Source of the DNA: Saccharopolyspora sp. NFXS83
GTDB taxonomy: Bacteria; Actinomycetota; Actinomycetes; Mycobacteriales; Pseudonocardiaceae
NCBI RefSeq assembly: GCF_026241095.1
Contig: NZ_JAPFGB010000015.1
Location: forward strand, 1-64,000
Reading direction: 5' to 3'
DNA length: 64,000 nucleotides
The position numbers and the translations under genes were made by a program. Positions 1 through 7,509 of this stretch are shown here, one piece after another. The notes under the pieces were generated by a model, which saw only the letters and a list, made by a program, of their open reading frames with translations, searched no databases and was not told where the DNA came from. Every line of letters begins with the position of its first letter. Position 1 is the first letter of the stretch.

Positions 1-64
1 CCTCGGACTCCTCCAACTCGGCTGCGCCCTCATCTGCTACCGCCAACTACCAACCTCATTCTGA
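1..64 (+). CDS. C-terminal end of an unidentified CDS (partial)
   Basis: An open frame enters from the left edge (first full codon at 2) and stops at TGA 62-64. The roughly 20 visible residues are hydrophobic/neutral. Too little is present to assign a function. It lies a few bases upstream of the small membrane ORF, as expected for the compact transfer genes of an integrative element. It could also be an unread frame. Confidence 0.25.
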   Translation, partial: LGLLQLGCALICYRQLPTSF

Positions 65-70
65 AACGAG

Positions 71-229
71 TTGTTAGGCGTCCTCGTCCTGCTGGGCCTG
101 CTCGCGCTCGGAGTGGTGGCGCTGGTGTGGGTGCTGGCCGGTTCGGCATCCGGGCTCCTGGTGCTGCTCGTACTGGCGCTGCTCGTGCAGGGCGTGAAGT
201 CCCTGATCACCACCACAACAGAGGAATAG
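71..229 (+). CDS. Small two-helix membrane protein of the integrative element
   Basis: A 52-residue frame begins at TTG 71 (the upstream in-frame stop is at 62-64, so little else is available) and ends at TAG 227-229. Almost the whole product is Leu/Val/Ala/Gly-rich and fits two short transmembrane segments, followed by a polar tail (KSLITTTTEE). Tiny hydrophobic ORFs of this type sit next to spd (spread) genes in Streptomyces and Saccharopolyspora integrating plasmids and are thought to help intermycelial plasmid spread. It is followed 15 nt later by the next membrane gene, suggesting one transcript. The start codon is uncertain, and no catalytic motif is present. Confidence 0.5.
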   Translation: MLGVLVLLGLLALGVVALVWVLAGSASGLLVLLVLALLVQGVKSLITTTTEE

Positions 230-244
230 GGAAGGGAGGGACGG

Positions 245-1081
245 GTGATGTGGCCGTTCCGCAAAACCACCGATCAGAACTCCGGGAACACCCGGCGGGT
301 GGAGCGGCTGGGCGCACGCATCGCCGAGTCCAAACGACTCCGCCCGTTGTCCCTCGACCCGGATTTGATCGCTGTGGCGATGGAACGCACCCGGCGGCGC
401 ACGGTGGCCGGGCTGTGGTTCTTCCTCGCCCTGGGGCTGTCGTTCACCACCACCGGGGTTCAGGCGTTCCTCGCCGGTGACGCCACGTCCGATGATCCGG
501 TGTGGTGGGCGGCGTGGACGGTGGAACCGATGTTCGCAGGGCTGCTGATCCTGCTGCTGAACTTCGAAGCCGTGATCTTGGCGCACGGTGTCGAGCCTGG
601 TCACCACTGGTGGACACGCATCAAACGGGTCTTGCTGGGCACGACGTTGTTCATGAACGTGATCCCGCAACTCGACCCGGCCCGGTTCCAACTCGGGTCG
701 CTGGCGGTGCACCTGATCATTCCCGTGGTCGTCTACGGGCTGGCCGAGGTGATCCCGGTGATTCAGGCCCGGTCACGGCAAGTCGTGATGCAGGGCTATG
801 CCGATGCCGCAGAGCATGACTCACCTGCGGAAACCAGGGAAGTAGTCGCACAGCCGGCCCCGGCTCCAGCCACGCAGGAAGCACCGATGCCGACAGCGGT
901 TCCGGCAGAGCCGGTGAAACGCGGTCCGCGTCTGCCCGCGCACGTCGTCGACGCGCTCAAGCGTGCCCGCGACCAGGCGGCTGAAGAGGGCCGTGGGTTT
1001 GCTCCGGTGGATGTGCAGCAGGTGGTGAAGGTCCCGGACGCGATGGCTGCTGCCATCCACGCCGATCTCATCACCACCTGA
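245..1081 (+). CDS. SpdB/DUF2637-like membrane protein (plasmid spread)
   Basis: A 278-residue protein with four predicted transmembrane segments at about residues 57-77, 94-116, 128-145 and 155-178, then a long Pro/Ala/Glu-rich cytoplasmic tail ending in a basic helix (about 228-250). This layout is that of DUF2637/SpdB proteins of actinomycete integrating plasmids, which assist spread of the element through recipient mycelium after TraB-mediated transfer (family knowledge). A strong Shine-Dalgarno (GGGAGGG) precedes adjacent GTG (245) and ATG (248) codons; either could start. A 19-bp perfect hairpin follows the stop, separating it from the replication gene. The exact family is inferred from topology and context. 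Confidence 0.6.
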   Translation: MMWPFRKTTDQNSGNTRRVERLGARIAESKRLRPLSLDPDLIAVAMERTRRRTVAGLWFFLALGLSFTTTGVQAFLAGDATSDDPVWWAAWTVEPMFAGLLILLLNFEAVILAHGVEPGHHWWTRIKRVLLGTTLFMNVIPQLDPARFQLGSLAVHLIIPVVVYGLAEVIPVIQARSRQVVMQGYADAAEHDSPAETREVVAQPAPAPATQEAPMPTAVPAEPVKRGPRLPAHVVDALKRARDQAAEEGRGFAPVDVQQVVKVPDAMAAAIHADLITT

Positions 1082-1118
1082 CCGGAAATCGTTGGCACAA
1101 CTGAATAAGCACAACCCC

Positions 1119-1169
1119 ACGAAGGCGGAGCACCACCACCGAACGACCTCGGTGGTGCTCCGCCTTCGT
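1119..1169. terminator. Perfect 19-bp inverted repeat between spd gene and rep
   Basis: Arms 1119-1137 and 1151-1169 are exact reverse complements (19/19) with a 13-nt loop. No T-run follows. It most simply acts as a transcription terminator after the membrane gene. Because it directly precedes a rolling-circle initiator gene, a double-strand-origin or Rep-binding role is an alternative. Confidence 0.6.
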
Positions 1170-1192
1170 CATGTTCGAAAGGATCACCTCTG

Positions 1193-2473
1193 ATGGTGCG
1201 TACTGACCCGGCGGTCGTGGACCGCTACCAACGACGACTCCACAGCCGTGACTACCAGCAATGGCGTGAACAGGTCGAAGCCACCGGCGGATGCACCCAC
1301 CCCGTGCGCATGACCGGCGCCTGGACCGTCACCGACAACACCACCAGCCAGGTTCTCGCGCACAAGGGCGGGCACGTCATGGTGCCGTGCGGGAACCGGC
1401 GCGAGTCGGTCTGTGCCGCGTGCTCCGACCGGTACGCCGCCGACGCCTTCCACCTCCTGCGCGCCGGGCTCTCCGGCGGAACCAAAGGCGTCCCCGAGCA
1501 CGTCACCGAACGCCCCCGGGTGTTCCTCACCCTCACGGCACCCTCGTTCGGCCCGGTCCGCGACGACGGACAACCCCGCTTCCCGACTCGGTACGACTAC
1601 ACCGGGCACGTCCTGTTCAACGCACACGCCGGGCAGCTCTGGCACCGGTTCGTCATCGCGCTTCGCCGCCACCTCGCGAAAGCGGCCGGAATCCGGGTCC
1701 GCGACTTCGCCGACCATGCCCGGCTGTCGTACGCGAAGGTCGCCGAGTACCAGCGTCGTGGAGCGATCCACTTCCATGCCGTGATCCGCCTCGACAGACC
1801 CGGCGGCGCCTCGGACCAGGCCCCGGCGTGGGCGACTCCGGACCTGCTCGCCGACGCCATCCACGCGGCGCATGCACAGGTCAAGATCACCACACCGGAG
1901 ATCGACGGCCAGGCACTCGAACTGGCCTGGGGCCGTCAGATCGACGTCCGCACCATCAAGGCCGCCAACGCCCCGCACTTCGAAGACGGTAATGGCGAGA
2001 TCACCGACGACCGCCTCTCCTCCTACGTGGCCAAGTACGCCACCAAGGGCACCGGCAAGTCTGAGGCTGCGGACCGTCCGATCCGCTCCGATGCCCACAT
2101 CGAACAGTTGCGGATCAACGAGCACTACAAGCAGCTCATGCGCACCGCATGGGCACTCGGCGGCCTAGAGGAGCTGGATCACCTCAACCTGCGGCGCTGG
2201 TGCCACATGCTCGCCTTCCGCGGCCACTTCCTGTCCAAGTCCAAGGCGTTCTCCACGACGTTCAAACAGATCCGTGGCGACCGACAGCGCTACCGCCTCG
2301 AAGCCGCCCTCGACGAACTCGGCGTCACCGAAGACGCCGTGACCGTGGTCAACCACTGGGACCTGACCTCAGTCGGACACCGCACCCCAGAGGAACGCGA
2401 CATCGCCGAAGGCATCGCCCAACGCCGACGCGACACCCGCAAACACCACCACACCACCGAACGAAAGGACTAA
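1193..2473 (+). CDS. Replication initiator of the element (HUH rolling-circle Rep, RepSA-like)
   Basis: A 426-residue protein with the hallmarks of the RepSA/pSAM2-type initiator. There is a Cys-rich N-terminal segment (CGNRR...CAAC, about residues 66-77), an FLTLTAPSFG motif, the HUH metal-binding motif HFH at residues 193-195, and a downstream YVAKYATKG motif with candidate nicking tyrosines Y278/Y282. Such proteins nick the double-strand origin after excision so the circular form can replicate and transfer. ATG 1193 is preceded by GAAAGGA. It is followed 6 nt later by the excisionase gene, giving the rep-xis-int order typical of these elements. Confidence 0.85.
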   Translation: MVRTDPAVVDRYQRRLHSRDYQQWREQVEATGGCTHPVRMTGAWTVTDNTTSQVLAHKGGHVMVPCGNRRESVCAACSDRYAADAFHLLRAGLSGGTKGVPEHVTERPRVFLTLTAPSFGPVRDDGQPRFPTRYDYTGHVLFNAHAGQLWHRFVIALRRHLAKAAGIRVRDFADHARLSYAKVAEYQRRGAIHFHAVIRLDRPGGASDQAPAWATPDLLADAIHAAHAQVKITTPEIDGQALELAWGRQIDVRTIKAANAPHFEDGNGEITDDRLSSYVAKYATKGTGKSEAADRPIRSDAHIEQLRINEHYKQLMRTAWALGGLEELDHLNLRRWCHMLAFRGHFLSKSKAFSTTFKQIRGDRQRYRLEAALDELGVTEDAVTVVNHWDLTSVGHRTPEERDIAEGIAQRRRDTRKHHHTTERKD

Positions 2474-2479
2474 CCCGCC

Positions 2480-2659
2480 ATGCAAAAGCTGTGGGGACCC
2501 AACGACGTGGCCGATTTCTTCGGTGTGCCCGTGGGCACCGTCTACCAGTGGCGCACCCGAGGCACCGGCCCTACGGGAAAGCGCGTCGGCAAGCACGTCC
2601 GCTACCGGCCCGAAAACGTCGAAGCATGGTTCGACGAACAACCTGAAGGGGTGATCTGA
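2480..2659 (+). CDS. xis: Excisionase (MerR/Xis-type small helix-turn-helix protein)
   Basis: A 59-residue ORF from ATG 2480 to TGA 2657-2659. The sequence has the layout of AlpA/Xis-type DNA-binding proteins: a winged-helix start (WGPNDVADFFGVPVGTVYQW), a basic wing (KRVGKHVRYRPENV) and a terminal EAWFDEQ helix. It lies 6 nt after rep and its stop is immediately followed by the integrase GTG at 2661, so xis and int are probably translationally coupled. Excisionases bind near att and bias the integrase towards excision. The assignment rests on size, HTH pattern and position. Confidence 0.8.
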   Translation: MQKLWGPNDVADFFGVPVGTVYQWRTRGTGPTGKRVGKHVRYRPENVEAWFDEQPEGVI

Positions 2660-2660
2660 A

Positions 2661-3809
2661 GTGGGACGGCCACCCCTTCCGCTGGGAACGTACGGCGAGA
2701 TTCGTTGCAATCAGATCGCGTCGAACAAGTGGCGGGCTCGGGCCAAGTACCGCGATTACGACGGCAAGGTTCGGGACGTGGAGCGGATCGGCCGGAGCAA
2801 GACGGGCGCCAAGGAGAACCTGCGCACGGCTCTGCGCGACCGATCCCGTGCCGTTGCTGGGGACGAAGTGATGGCTTCGACGAAGCTTGAGGTCGTCGCG
2901 GAGATGTGGCTTCGGGAGCTCGACGAGTCGGACAAGGCGCTGCGCACGAAGCGGACCTACCGAGAGAGCTGGACCAGGGATGTTCAACCGGCTGTCGGTG
3001 CGTTGCGGGGCAGCGAGATCACGGTTTCGTTGGCGACACGAGTCCTGCGGACCGTTCATGACACGGCGGGTCCTGGAAGCGCGCAACACGCGAAGGTCGT
3101 GCTCGGCGGGATCATGGGCCTCTACGTCCGCCACGACGCGATCGAGAACAACCCGATCAGGGAGGTCGTCCTTCCGAAGTCCGGTGGCAAGAAGGCCAAG
3201 AAGGGACGCATGGTCCTGGAACCCGAAGAGTTGCCGAAGCTGCGTAAGCACTTGCGGGGTCGCAAGAAGGCGGTTCGCCGGGATCTTCCGGGTGTGGTGG
3301 ACGGCTTGGGTGCTCTCGGTTGCCGCATCGGCGAACTGCTGGCTCTGGACTGGAGCAAGGTCGACTTCGCCGCTGGGACCATCGCTATCGAGGGCACGGT
3401 CATCCGGGTTACCGGCGACGGTCTGATGGTCCAGCCGCACACGAAGTCCGGTGCCGGCATGCGCACGATCACGGTGCCCGCGTGGTACGTGGACATCCTC
3501 AATCGCCGCAACGCGGAATCAGAATCGCCGTGGGTGTATCCCACGTCCACAGGAACGCTTCGAGATCCGGACAACACCCGTGCTGATCTGCGGGAGGCTG
3601 TGGACGGGACGGAGTGGGAGGGGCTGCACCCGCATGCCTTCCGCCACCTGGTCGCGACGGTCCTGGACGCGGCCGGTCTCTCCGCGCGGGAGATCGCCGA
3701 CTACCTCGGGCACGAGCGGGTCAGCATGACGCAGGACGTGTACATGCACCGCAAGTCGAAGGGTCGTTCGGCGGCAGATGCGCTGGCGAAGATGCAGCTG
3801 GAGAGCTGA
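2661..3809 (+). CDS. int: Tyrosine site-specific integrase
   Basis: A 382-residue phage-type tyrosine recombinase. An N-terminal SAM-like/Arm-binding region is followed by the catalytic domain with Arg222 (GCRIGELLALDW), the HxxR box His325-Arg328 (HAFRH), the GHER histidine His351 and the nucleophile Tyr361 (VYMH). All catalytic positions are intact. The GTG start at 2661 directly follows the xis stop, with GAAGGGG as ribosome-binding site. The gene ends 73 bp before the 3' end of a tRNA-Arg gene, the usual position for an integrase that uses the tRNA 3' end as attB. It catalyses integration and, with Xis, excision. Confidence 0.93.
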   Translation: MGRPPLPLGTYGEIRCNQIASNKWRARAKYRDYDGKVRDVERIGRSKTGAKENLRTALRDRSRAVAGDEVMASTKLEVVAEMWLRELDESDKALRTKRTYRESWTRDVQPAVGALRGSEITVSLATRVLRTVHDTAGPGSAQHAKVVLGGIMGLYVRHDAIENNPIREVVLPKSGGKKAKKGRMVLEPEELPKLRKHLRGRKKAVRRDLPGVVDGLGALGCRIGELLALDWSKVDFAAGTIAIEGTVIRVTGDGLMVQPHTKSGAGMRTITVPAWYVDILNRRNAESESPWVYPTSTGTLRDPDNTRADLREAVDGTEWEGLHPHAFRHLVATVLDAAGLSAREIADYLGHERVSMTQDVYMHRKSKGRSAADALAKMQLES

Positions 3810-3882
3810 TGCCAATTGCGGGGGTTTAGCGGGGGTCGATCTTGAACCGACCGAATCCCCGCGTCTCTCACCAGCGGTAATG

Positions 3883-3955
3883 CGCCCCCGGCAGGATTCG
3901 AACCTGCGACACCGGCTTTAGGAGAGCCGTGCTCTATCCCCTGAGCTACGGGGGC
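3883..3955 (-). tRNA. tRNA-Arg (anticodon CCT)
   Basis: A 73-nt minus-strand cloverleaf. The 5' acceptor arm GCCCCCG (3949-3955) pairs perfectly with CGGGGGC (3884-3890), with discriminator G at 3883. The anticodon stem CGGCT/AGCCG encloses loop CTCCTAA, giving anticodon CCT, which reads AGG. The T-arm has the standard TTCGAAT. CCA is not encoded. Its 3' end faces the integrase gene, so it is the likely attachment site of the element; integration appears to have preserved a complete tRNA. Confidence 0.95.
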
Positions 3956-4116
3956 GTGCGTCGACGCGTCGACCCCTGGAGGGTACCGGCCGGGGATCGC
4001 CGGGCGACAGCAGGGAGTGGTGAAGCGGCCGTTGGTGATCGAGTGGTCGCGTATGGTGAGGTGATCGTCACTGGACAGCCGAGCCGGCCGTGCCGATGCG
4101 GTCTGGGGGAGTGGGC

Positions 4117-6177
4117 ATGGGCAACGAGAACCGCGGCGACGTCGACAAACTCGTGCAGGCGGGCTCGGTCGGGCAGGTGCACTTCCACGAACACCACCAC
4201 GGCGCAGAGGTGCTGCGCGCCGAGCAGCTCCCGCCGCCGCCCGCGGGGTTCGTCGACCGGGAACCGGAGCGGGCCCGGTTGGACGAGGCGCTCGAGCGGG
4301 GTGGGGAACGCGCGCTGTGCGTGACGATCAGCGGTGGCAGCGGTACCGGCAAGACCGCGCTGGCGCTGCACTGGCTGCACGGGGTGCGGGACCGGTTCCC
4401 CGACGGGCAGGTTTACGTCGACCTGCGGGGGAAATCGGTGTCGACGGGCGGTGTCCTGTCGCATTGCCTGCGCGGGTTGGGGATGCGGGGTGCGGACATC
4501 CCGAGCTCCGAGGACGAGGCGCTCGCCGAGTACCGCAGCCGGACCAGCGGGCGGAAGGTGGCGTTCGTCTTCGACGACGTCGCGCAGCCGCGGGAGCTGC
4601 TCCCGTTGCTGCCCGCTTCGGATGCGGGGCTGATGGTGCTGATCACGCACCGGCAGTCCCGGGACCTGGTGGTGGACGGGGTGTTGCCGCTGGAGTTGCG
4701 GCGGCTCGACGTCGACGCGGGGATCGACCTGCTGCGCGCCGGAGCTGGCGAGCGGGTGGCGGCCGAGGCGGACGCCGCCCGGCGGCTCGTCGAGCTGTGC
4801 GGCGGGTTGCCGATCGCGCTGCGCATCACCGCCGGGCGCCTCGCGAAACGGCCCAGGTGGACGGTGGCGCGAGTGGTCGCGGAACTCGACGACGACCGGC
4901 AGCGGTTGGACCGGTTCACCGAAGGAGGCGTGCCCGTCGTGAGCGAAGCGTTGGACCGGGCCGTCGGCGAACTGCCCGAAGCGCAGGAATCCCTGTACCG
5001 GCTGCTCGGCGTCATCCCCGGACCGGCGTTCGCCGCCGACGCCGTCGCCGCGCTCGCTCAGCTGCCGGTCGCCGACGCCGAGGAGCTGCTGTACGAGCTG
5101 CACGAGGCGAACCTGCTCGAATGCAACGACCAGGACGAATTCCGGTTCCACGACCTGGTCCGGCTGCACGCCACGCGCTTGCGGACGCCGGACGCGGAGG
5201 CGTTGCGGCGCCTCGTCGACTGGTACCGGGTTCGGGGCGCCTACGCGGATCGGGCCGTCCTGGAACCGCAGCGGCTGCGCGTCGGGCAGGACGACGAGCT
5301 GCTCACGGCGGAGAACCCGTTCGACCACGACGCTGCGCTGCGCTGGCTGGAGCAAGAGCGGGTCAACCTGCTCGCGGTCCTCGACGCCGCGCACCGGCAG
5401 GAGTGGAACCGCGCGGTGATCTCGCTGTGCGACGGCCCGCTGTGGGCGCTGCACAACCAGCACAAGCACTACTCCGACACGCTCGCCGCGCTCGGCTCGG
5501 GAGTTGAGGCGGCGCGGCGCGAGCAGGACCGGGTGGCCGAGGCGCGGCTGCGGACCCTGCGAGTGCAGCTGCTGCTCGAACTGCGCGAGTTCACCGACGC
5601 CGACGAAGCCGCCGCTGGTGCGCGTGCCATCGCGGAAGAATCCGGGCACCGCCGGGTGCTCGGGTCCGCGCTGGAATTCCACGGGAAGGTCCACCTCGAA
5701 CAGAGAGCCTGGTCCGAGGCGATCTCCCTCTTCGAGCAGGCGCGCGCGATCAACGTCGAACTGGGCAAACCGCGCGCCGTCGCGCTGCAGGAATACCTCA
5801 TCGGGCGGGCGTTGACCGGGCGTGGCGATGCCGCGGAGGCGGTGCGGTGGCTGACGTCCGCGTCGGAGCGGCTCCGCGAATTCCCGCGAGATCGACGCAC
5901 GCCCGGGCGCATCAACGTCGCGTTGGGGAGGGCGCACCAGCAGCTCGGTGATCACGAAGCGGCGATCGTCGCGCTGCGCACGGCGGTCGACGGCGTCCGC
6001 GCCCGGACGGCGTCGTTCGACCTGGCCGAACCGCTGGAGCTGCTCGCCGAATCGCTGCTGGGGACCGGTGACGCCGACGGCGCCCGGCGATGCCTGCGCG
6101 AAGCGCTGGACGTCCTCGACGACGCGCGGAACACCGGTGCGCAGCGCGTTCGCGACCGGCTCGCTGAGATCGAGTGA
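4117..6177 (+). CDS. NB-ARC (STAND) ATPase with C-terminal TPR repeats
   Basis: A 686-residue STAND protein. A short N-terminal VQAGSVGQVHFH-type leader is followed by the NB-ARC nucleotide-binding domain with P-loop GGSGTGKTA (Lys79), Walker B VAFVFDDV and the CGGLPIALRI (GLPLA-like) motif. The winged-helix segment follows, and the C-terminal half (from about residue 440) is TPR-like helical repeats. It resembles the AfsR/NB-ARC family without the SARP DNA-binding domain. Such proteins are signal-transducing switches, regulatory or abortive-infection type; the trigger is unknown. ATG 4117 is chosen because CTGGGGGA lies just upstream; GTG 4090 would add nine residues. It stands alone beside the att site. 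Confidence 0.75.
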   Translation: MGNENRGDVDKLVQAGSVGQVHFHEHHHGAEVLRAEQLPPPPAGFVDREPERARLDEALERGGERALCVTISGGSGTGKTALALHWLHGVRDRFPDGQVYVDLRGKSVSTGGVLSHCLRGLGMRGADIPSSEDEALAEYRSRTSGRKVAFVFDDVAQPRELLPLLPASDAGLMVLITHRQSRDLVVDGVLPLELRRLDVDAGIDLLRAGAGERVAAEADAARRLVELCGGLPIALRITAGRLAKRPRWTVARVVAELDDDRQRLDRFTEGGVPVVSEALDRAVGELPEAQESLYRLLGVIPGPAFAADAVAALAQLPVADAEELLYELHEANLLECNDQDEFRFHDLVRLHATRLRTPDAEALRRLVDWYRVRGAYADRAVLEPQRLRVGQDDELLTAENPFDHDAALRWLEQERVNLLAVLDAAHRQEWNRAVISLCDGPLWALHNQHKHYSDTLAALGSGVEAARREQDRVAEARLRTLRVQLLLELREFTDADEAAAGARAIAEESGHRRVLGSALEFHGKVHLEQRAWSEAISLFEQARAINVELGKPRAVALQEYLIGRALTGRGDAAEAVRWLTSASERLREFPRDRRTPGRINVALGRAHQQLGDHEAAIVALRTAVDGVRARTASFDLAEPLELLAESLLGTGDADGARRCLREALDVLDDARNTGAQRVRDRLAEIE

Positions 6178-6189
6178 TCCGCCTCCGAG

Positions 6190-7452
6190 CTAGATCGGGG
6201 ACGGGGTGAACGGGGAGACCGGCTCCGGGACCGCCGGGAACGCGGGCGGGCTCAGATCGAGCTGGGCGTAGACGGCCTCCCGCAGCCGCGCGACCGCTTC
6301 AGCCGGGCGAAGGAAGGCTCGCGCGGCGAGGGATTCGTGGTCCGGCACCGGCAGTGCACCGTCCACTTGGGACATGAGGTTCACCGGACGCAGCCGGGGC
6401 ACGTGGGTGCCGAGGTGGGCGATCGGCGTGCCCGGCGCCAGCTCCGGCTCGGCGAACGCGCCCAGGAGCAGCGGCTTTCCCAACGCTGCGGCGTACAGGG
6501 CGAGTGAGCCGTGATCGGCCACGACGGTGTCCGCGGCCACCAGCGCCGCGCGCCAGCCGCGGTGCGGCGGCACCACCACCAGGCCCGAGCGCCGCGCCCG
6601 CCGAGTCCACTGGCCGACCTGCCAGGCGCTGTGCTTGGACCACACGTTCGGATGCAGCACCAGCGCCACCCGGGAGTCCGGCAGCTCGTCCACCAGGCTC
6701 GACGCCAGTTCCGGCCACTCGGCGAACAGCGAACCGCCGCCCCAGGTCGAGCTGACCACCACGAGCCGCCGCCCGTCGAGGCCGAACTCCGCGCGGTACT
6801 GCTCGCGCATCGGCAAGCTCGCGCGCAGCCGGGCGAAGCACGGGTCGCCGACGACCACGGCGCGTTCGGCGGCGTCCGGGCATGAACTCCGCAGCAGCTC
6901 CAGTTGATTCCGGTGCGACAGCGCCAGAACCGAGGGAACCACTCGTCCATCGTGGAGCAATTGCTCGGCTGAGAGCCCGGAGATGTCGTTGGCCACGCCC
7001 GAATCCGTCGGGCGGAGCTTGTGGTAGCCCGCGCCGTGCGGGAGCGTCAGCACCGGGACGTCCAGCTCGTGCAGCGCGCCGTTGCTGCTCGGGGAGATCG
7101 CCAGGTCGACGTGGTCCTTCGTCGCGTCCCGCCACGGCAGCGACCGCATGCGGGCCGCGTCCAGATGGCCTTGCAGGTCCGCCTCGAACTCCGAACCGGC
7201 CGCGACCGCGAAGCGCGTCTCCACGCGGAAATCGTCCGCCAGCACGGCGAAGACGTCGTGCAACCGGTCCAGCGCGGTCAGGGTGCGGACCACTCCGAGC
7301 ACCCGGCGGCGAACCGGGATCGTGGACCAGCGATCGGCCCGCTCACCCACGGCAGCCCCGCTCCGGGACTCCGGGACTCCGGGACTCCGGGACTCCGGGA
7401 CTCCGGGACTCCGGGACTCCGGGACTCCGGGACTCCGGGGCGGATTGTCCAC
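6190..7452 (-). CDS. GT-B/CDP-glycerol glycerophosphotransferase-like protein with repeat-encoded N-terminus
   Basis: A 420-residue ORF. From about residue 45 it has the look of a GT-B fold protein: RRRVLGVVRTLTALDRL, then LTLPHGAGYHKLRP, a VVGDPCFARLRA segment, LVVVSSTWGGGSLF and VVADHGSLALYAAALGKPLLLG, a pattern seen in CDP-glycerol glycerophosphotransferase-like proteins. No exact substrate can be assigned. Residues 7-31 are three copies of an eight-residue repeat (SPGVPESR) encoded by the octanucleotide array at 7361-7440. An in-frame GTG at 7350 lies just after the array and would give a 386-residue protein without the repeats; I consider that start at least as likely. Confidence 0.65.
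   Translation of the reverse strand: MDNPPRSPGVPESRSPGVPESRSPGVPESRSGAAVGERADRWSTIPVRRRVLGVVRTLTALDRLHDVFAVLADDFRVETRFAVAAGSEFEADLQGHLDAARMRSLPWRDATKDHVDLAISPSSNGALHELDVPVLTLPHGAGYHKLRPTDSGVANDISGLSAEQLLHDGRVVPSVLALSHRNQLELLRSSCPDAAERAVVVGDPCFARLRASLPMREQYRAEFGLDGRRLVVVSSTWGGGSLFAEWPELASSLVDELPDSRVALVLHPNVWSKHSAWQVGQWTRRARRSGLVVVPPHRGWRAALVAADTVVADHGSLALYAAALGKPLLLGAFAEPELAPGTPIAHLGTHVPRLRPVNLMSQVDGALPVPDHESLAARAFLRPAEAVARLREAVYAQLDLSPPAFPAVPEPVSPFTPSPI
7361..7440. repeat. Octanucleotide tandem repeat (CTCCGGGA, about 10 copies)
   Basis: Nine perfect copies of CTCCGGGA starting at 7361 are followed by a tenth with one mismatch at its last base. The array lies in the 5' part of the minus-strand ORF 6190-7452. 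The unit length is not a multiple of three, so copy-number change shifts frame. On the minus strand each unit contains GGAG, a Shine-Dalgarno-like core. Confidence 0.95.
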
Positions 7453-7509
7453 GCGCGATCGGGGAATCCGCGTCGGGGGCGGCGTCGTCGGCGGGCATGG
7501 CCGCCGATC

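Larger units (their letters stand above)
1..3925. mobile_element. Right part of an actinomycete integrative and conjugative element (AICE) at tRNA-Arg(CCT)
   Basis: Contiguous genes for small/SpdB-like membrane proteins, HUH Rep, Xis and tyrosine integrase end at the 3' portion of tRNA-Arg. This is the attachment-proximal module of pSAM2/pSE211-type elements. The TraB translocase, regulatory genes and the other att copy would lie to the left, outside the window. The exact right boundary is somewhere within the tRNA 3' half (about 3883-3925) and cannot be fixed without attL. Confidence 0.75.

Noticed and set aside
7361-7440. Possible CRISPR array
   Set aside because: The unit is 8 bp with no spacers; it is a simple tandem repeat.
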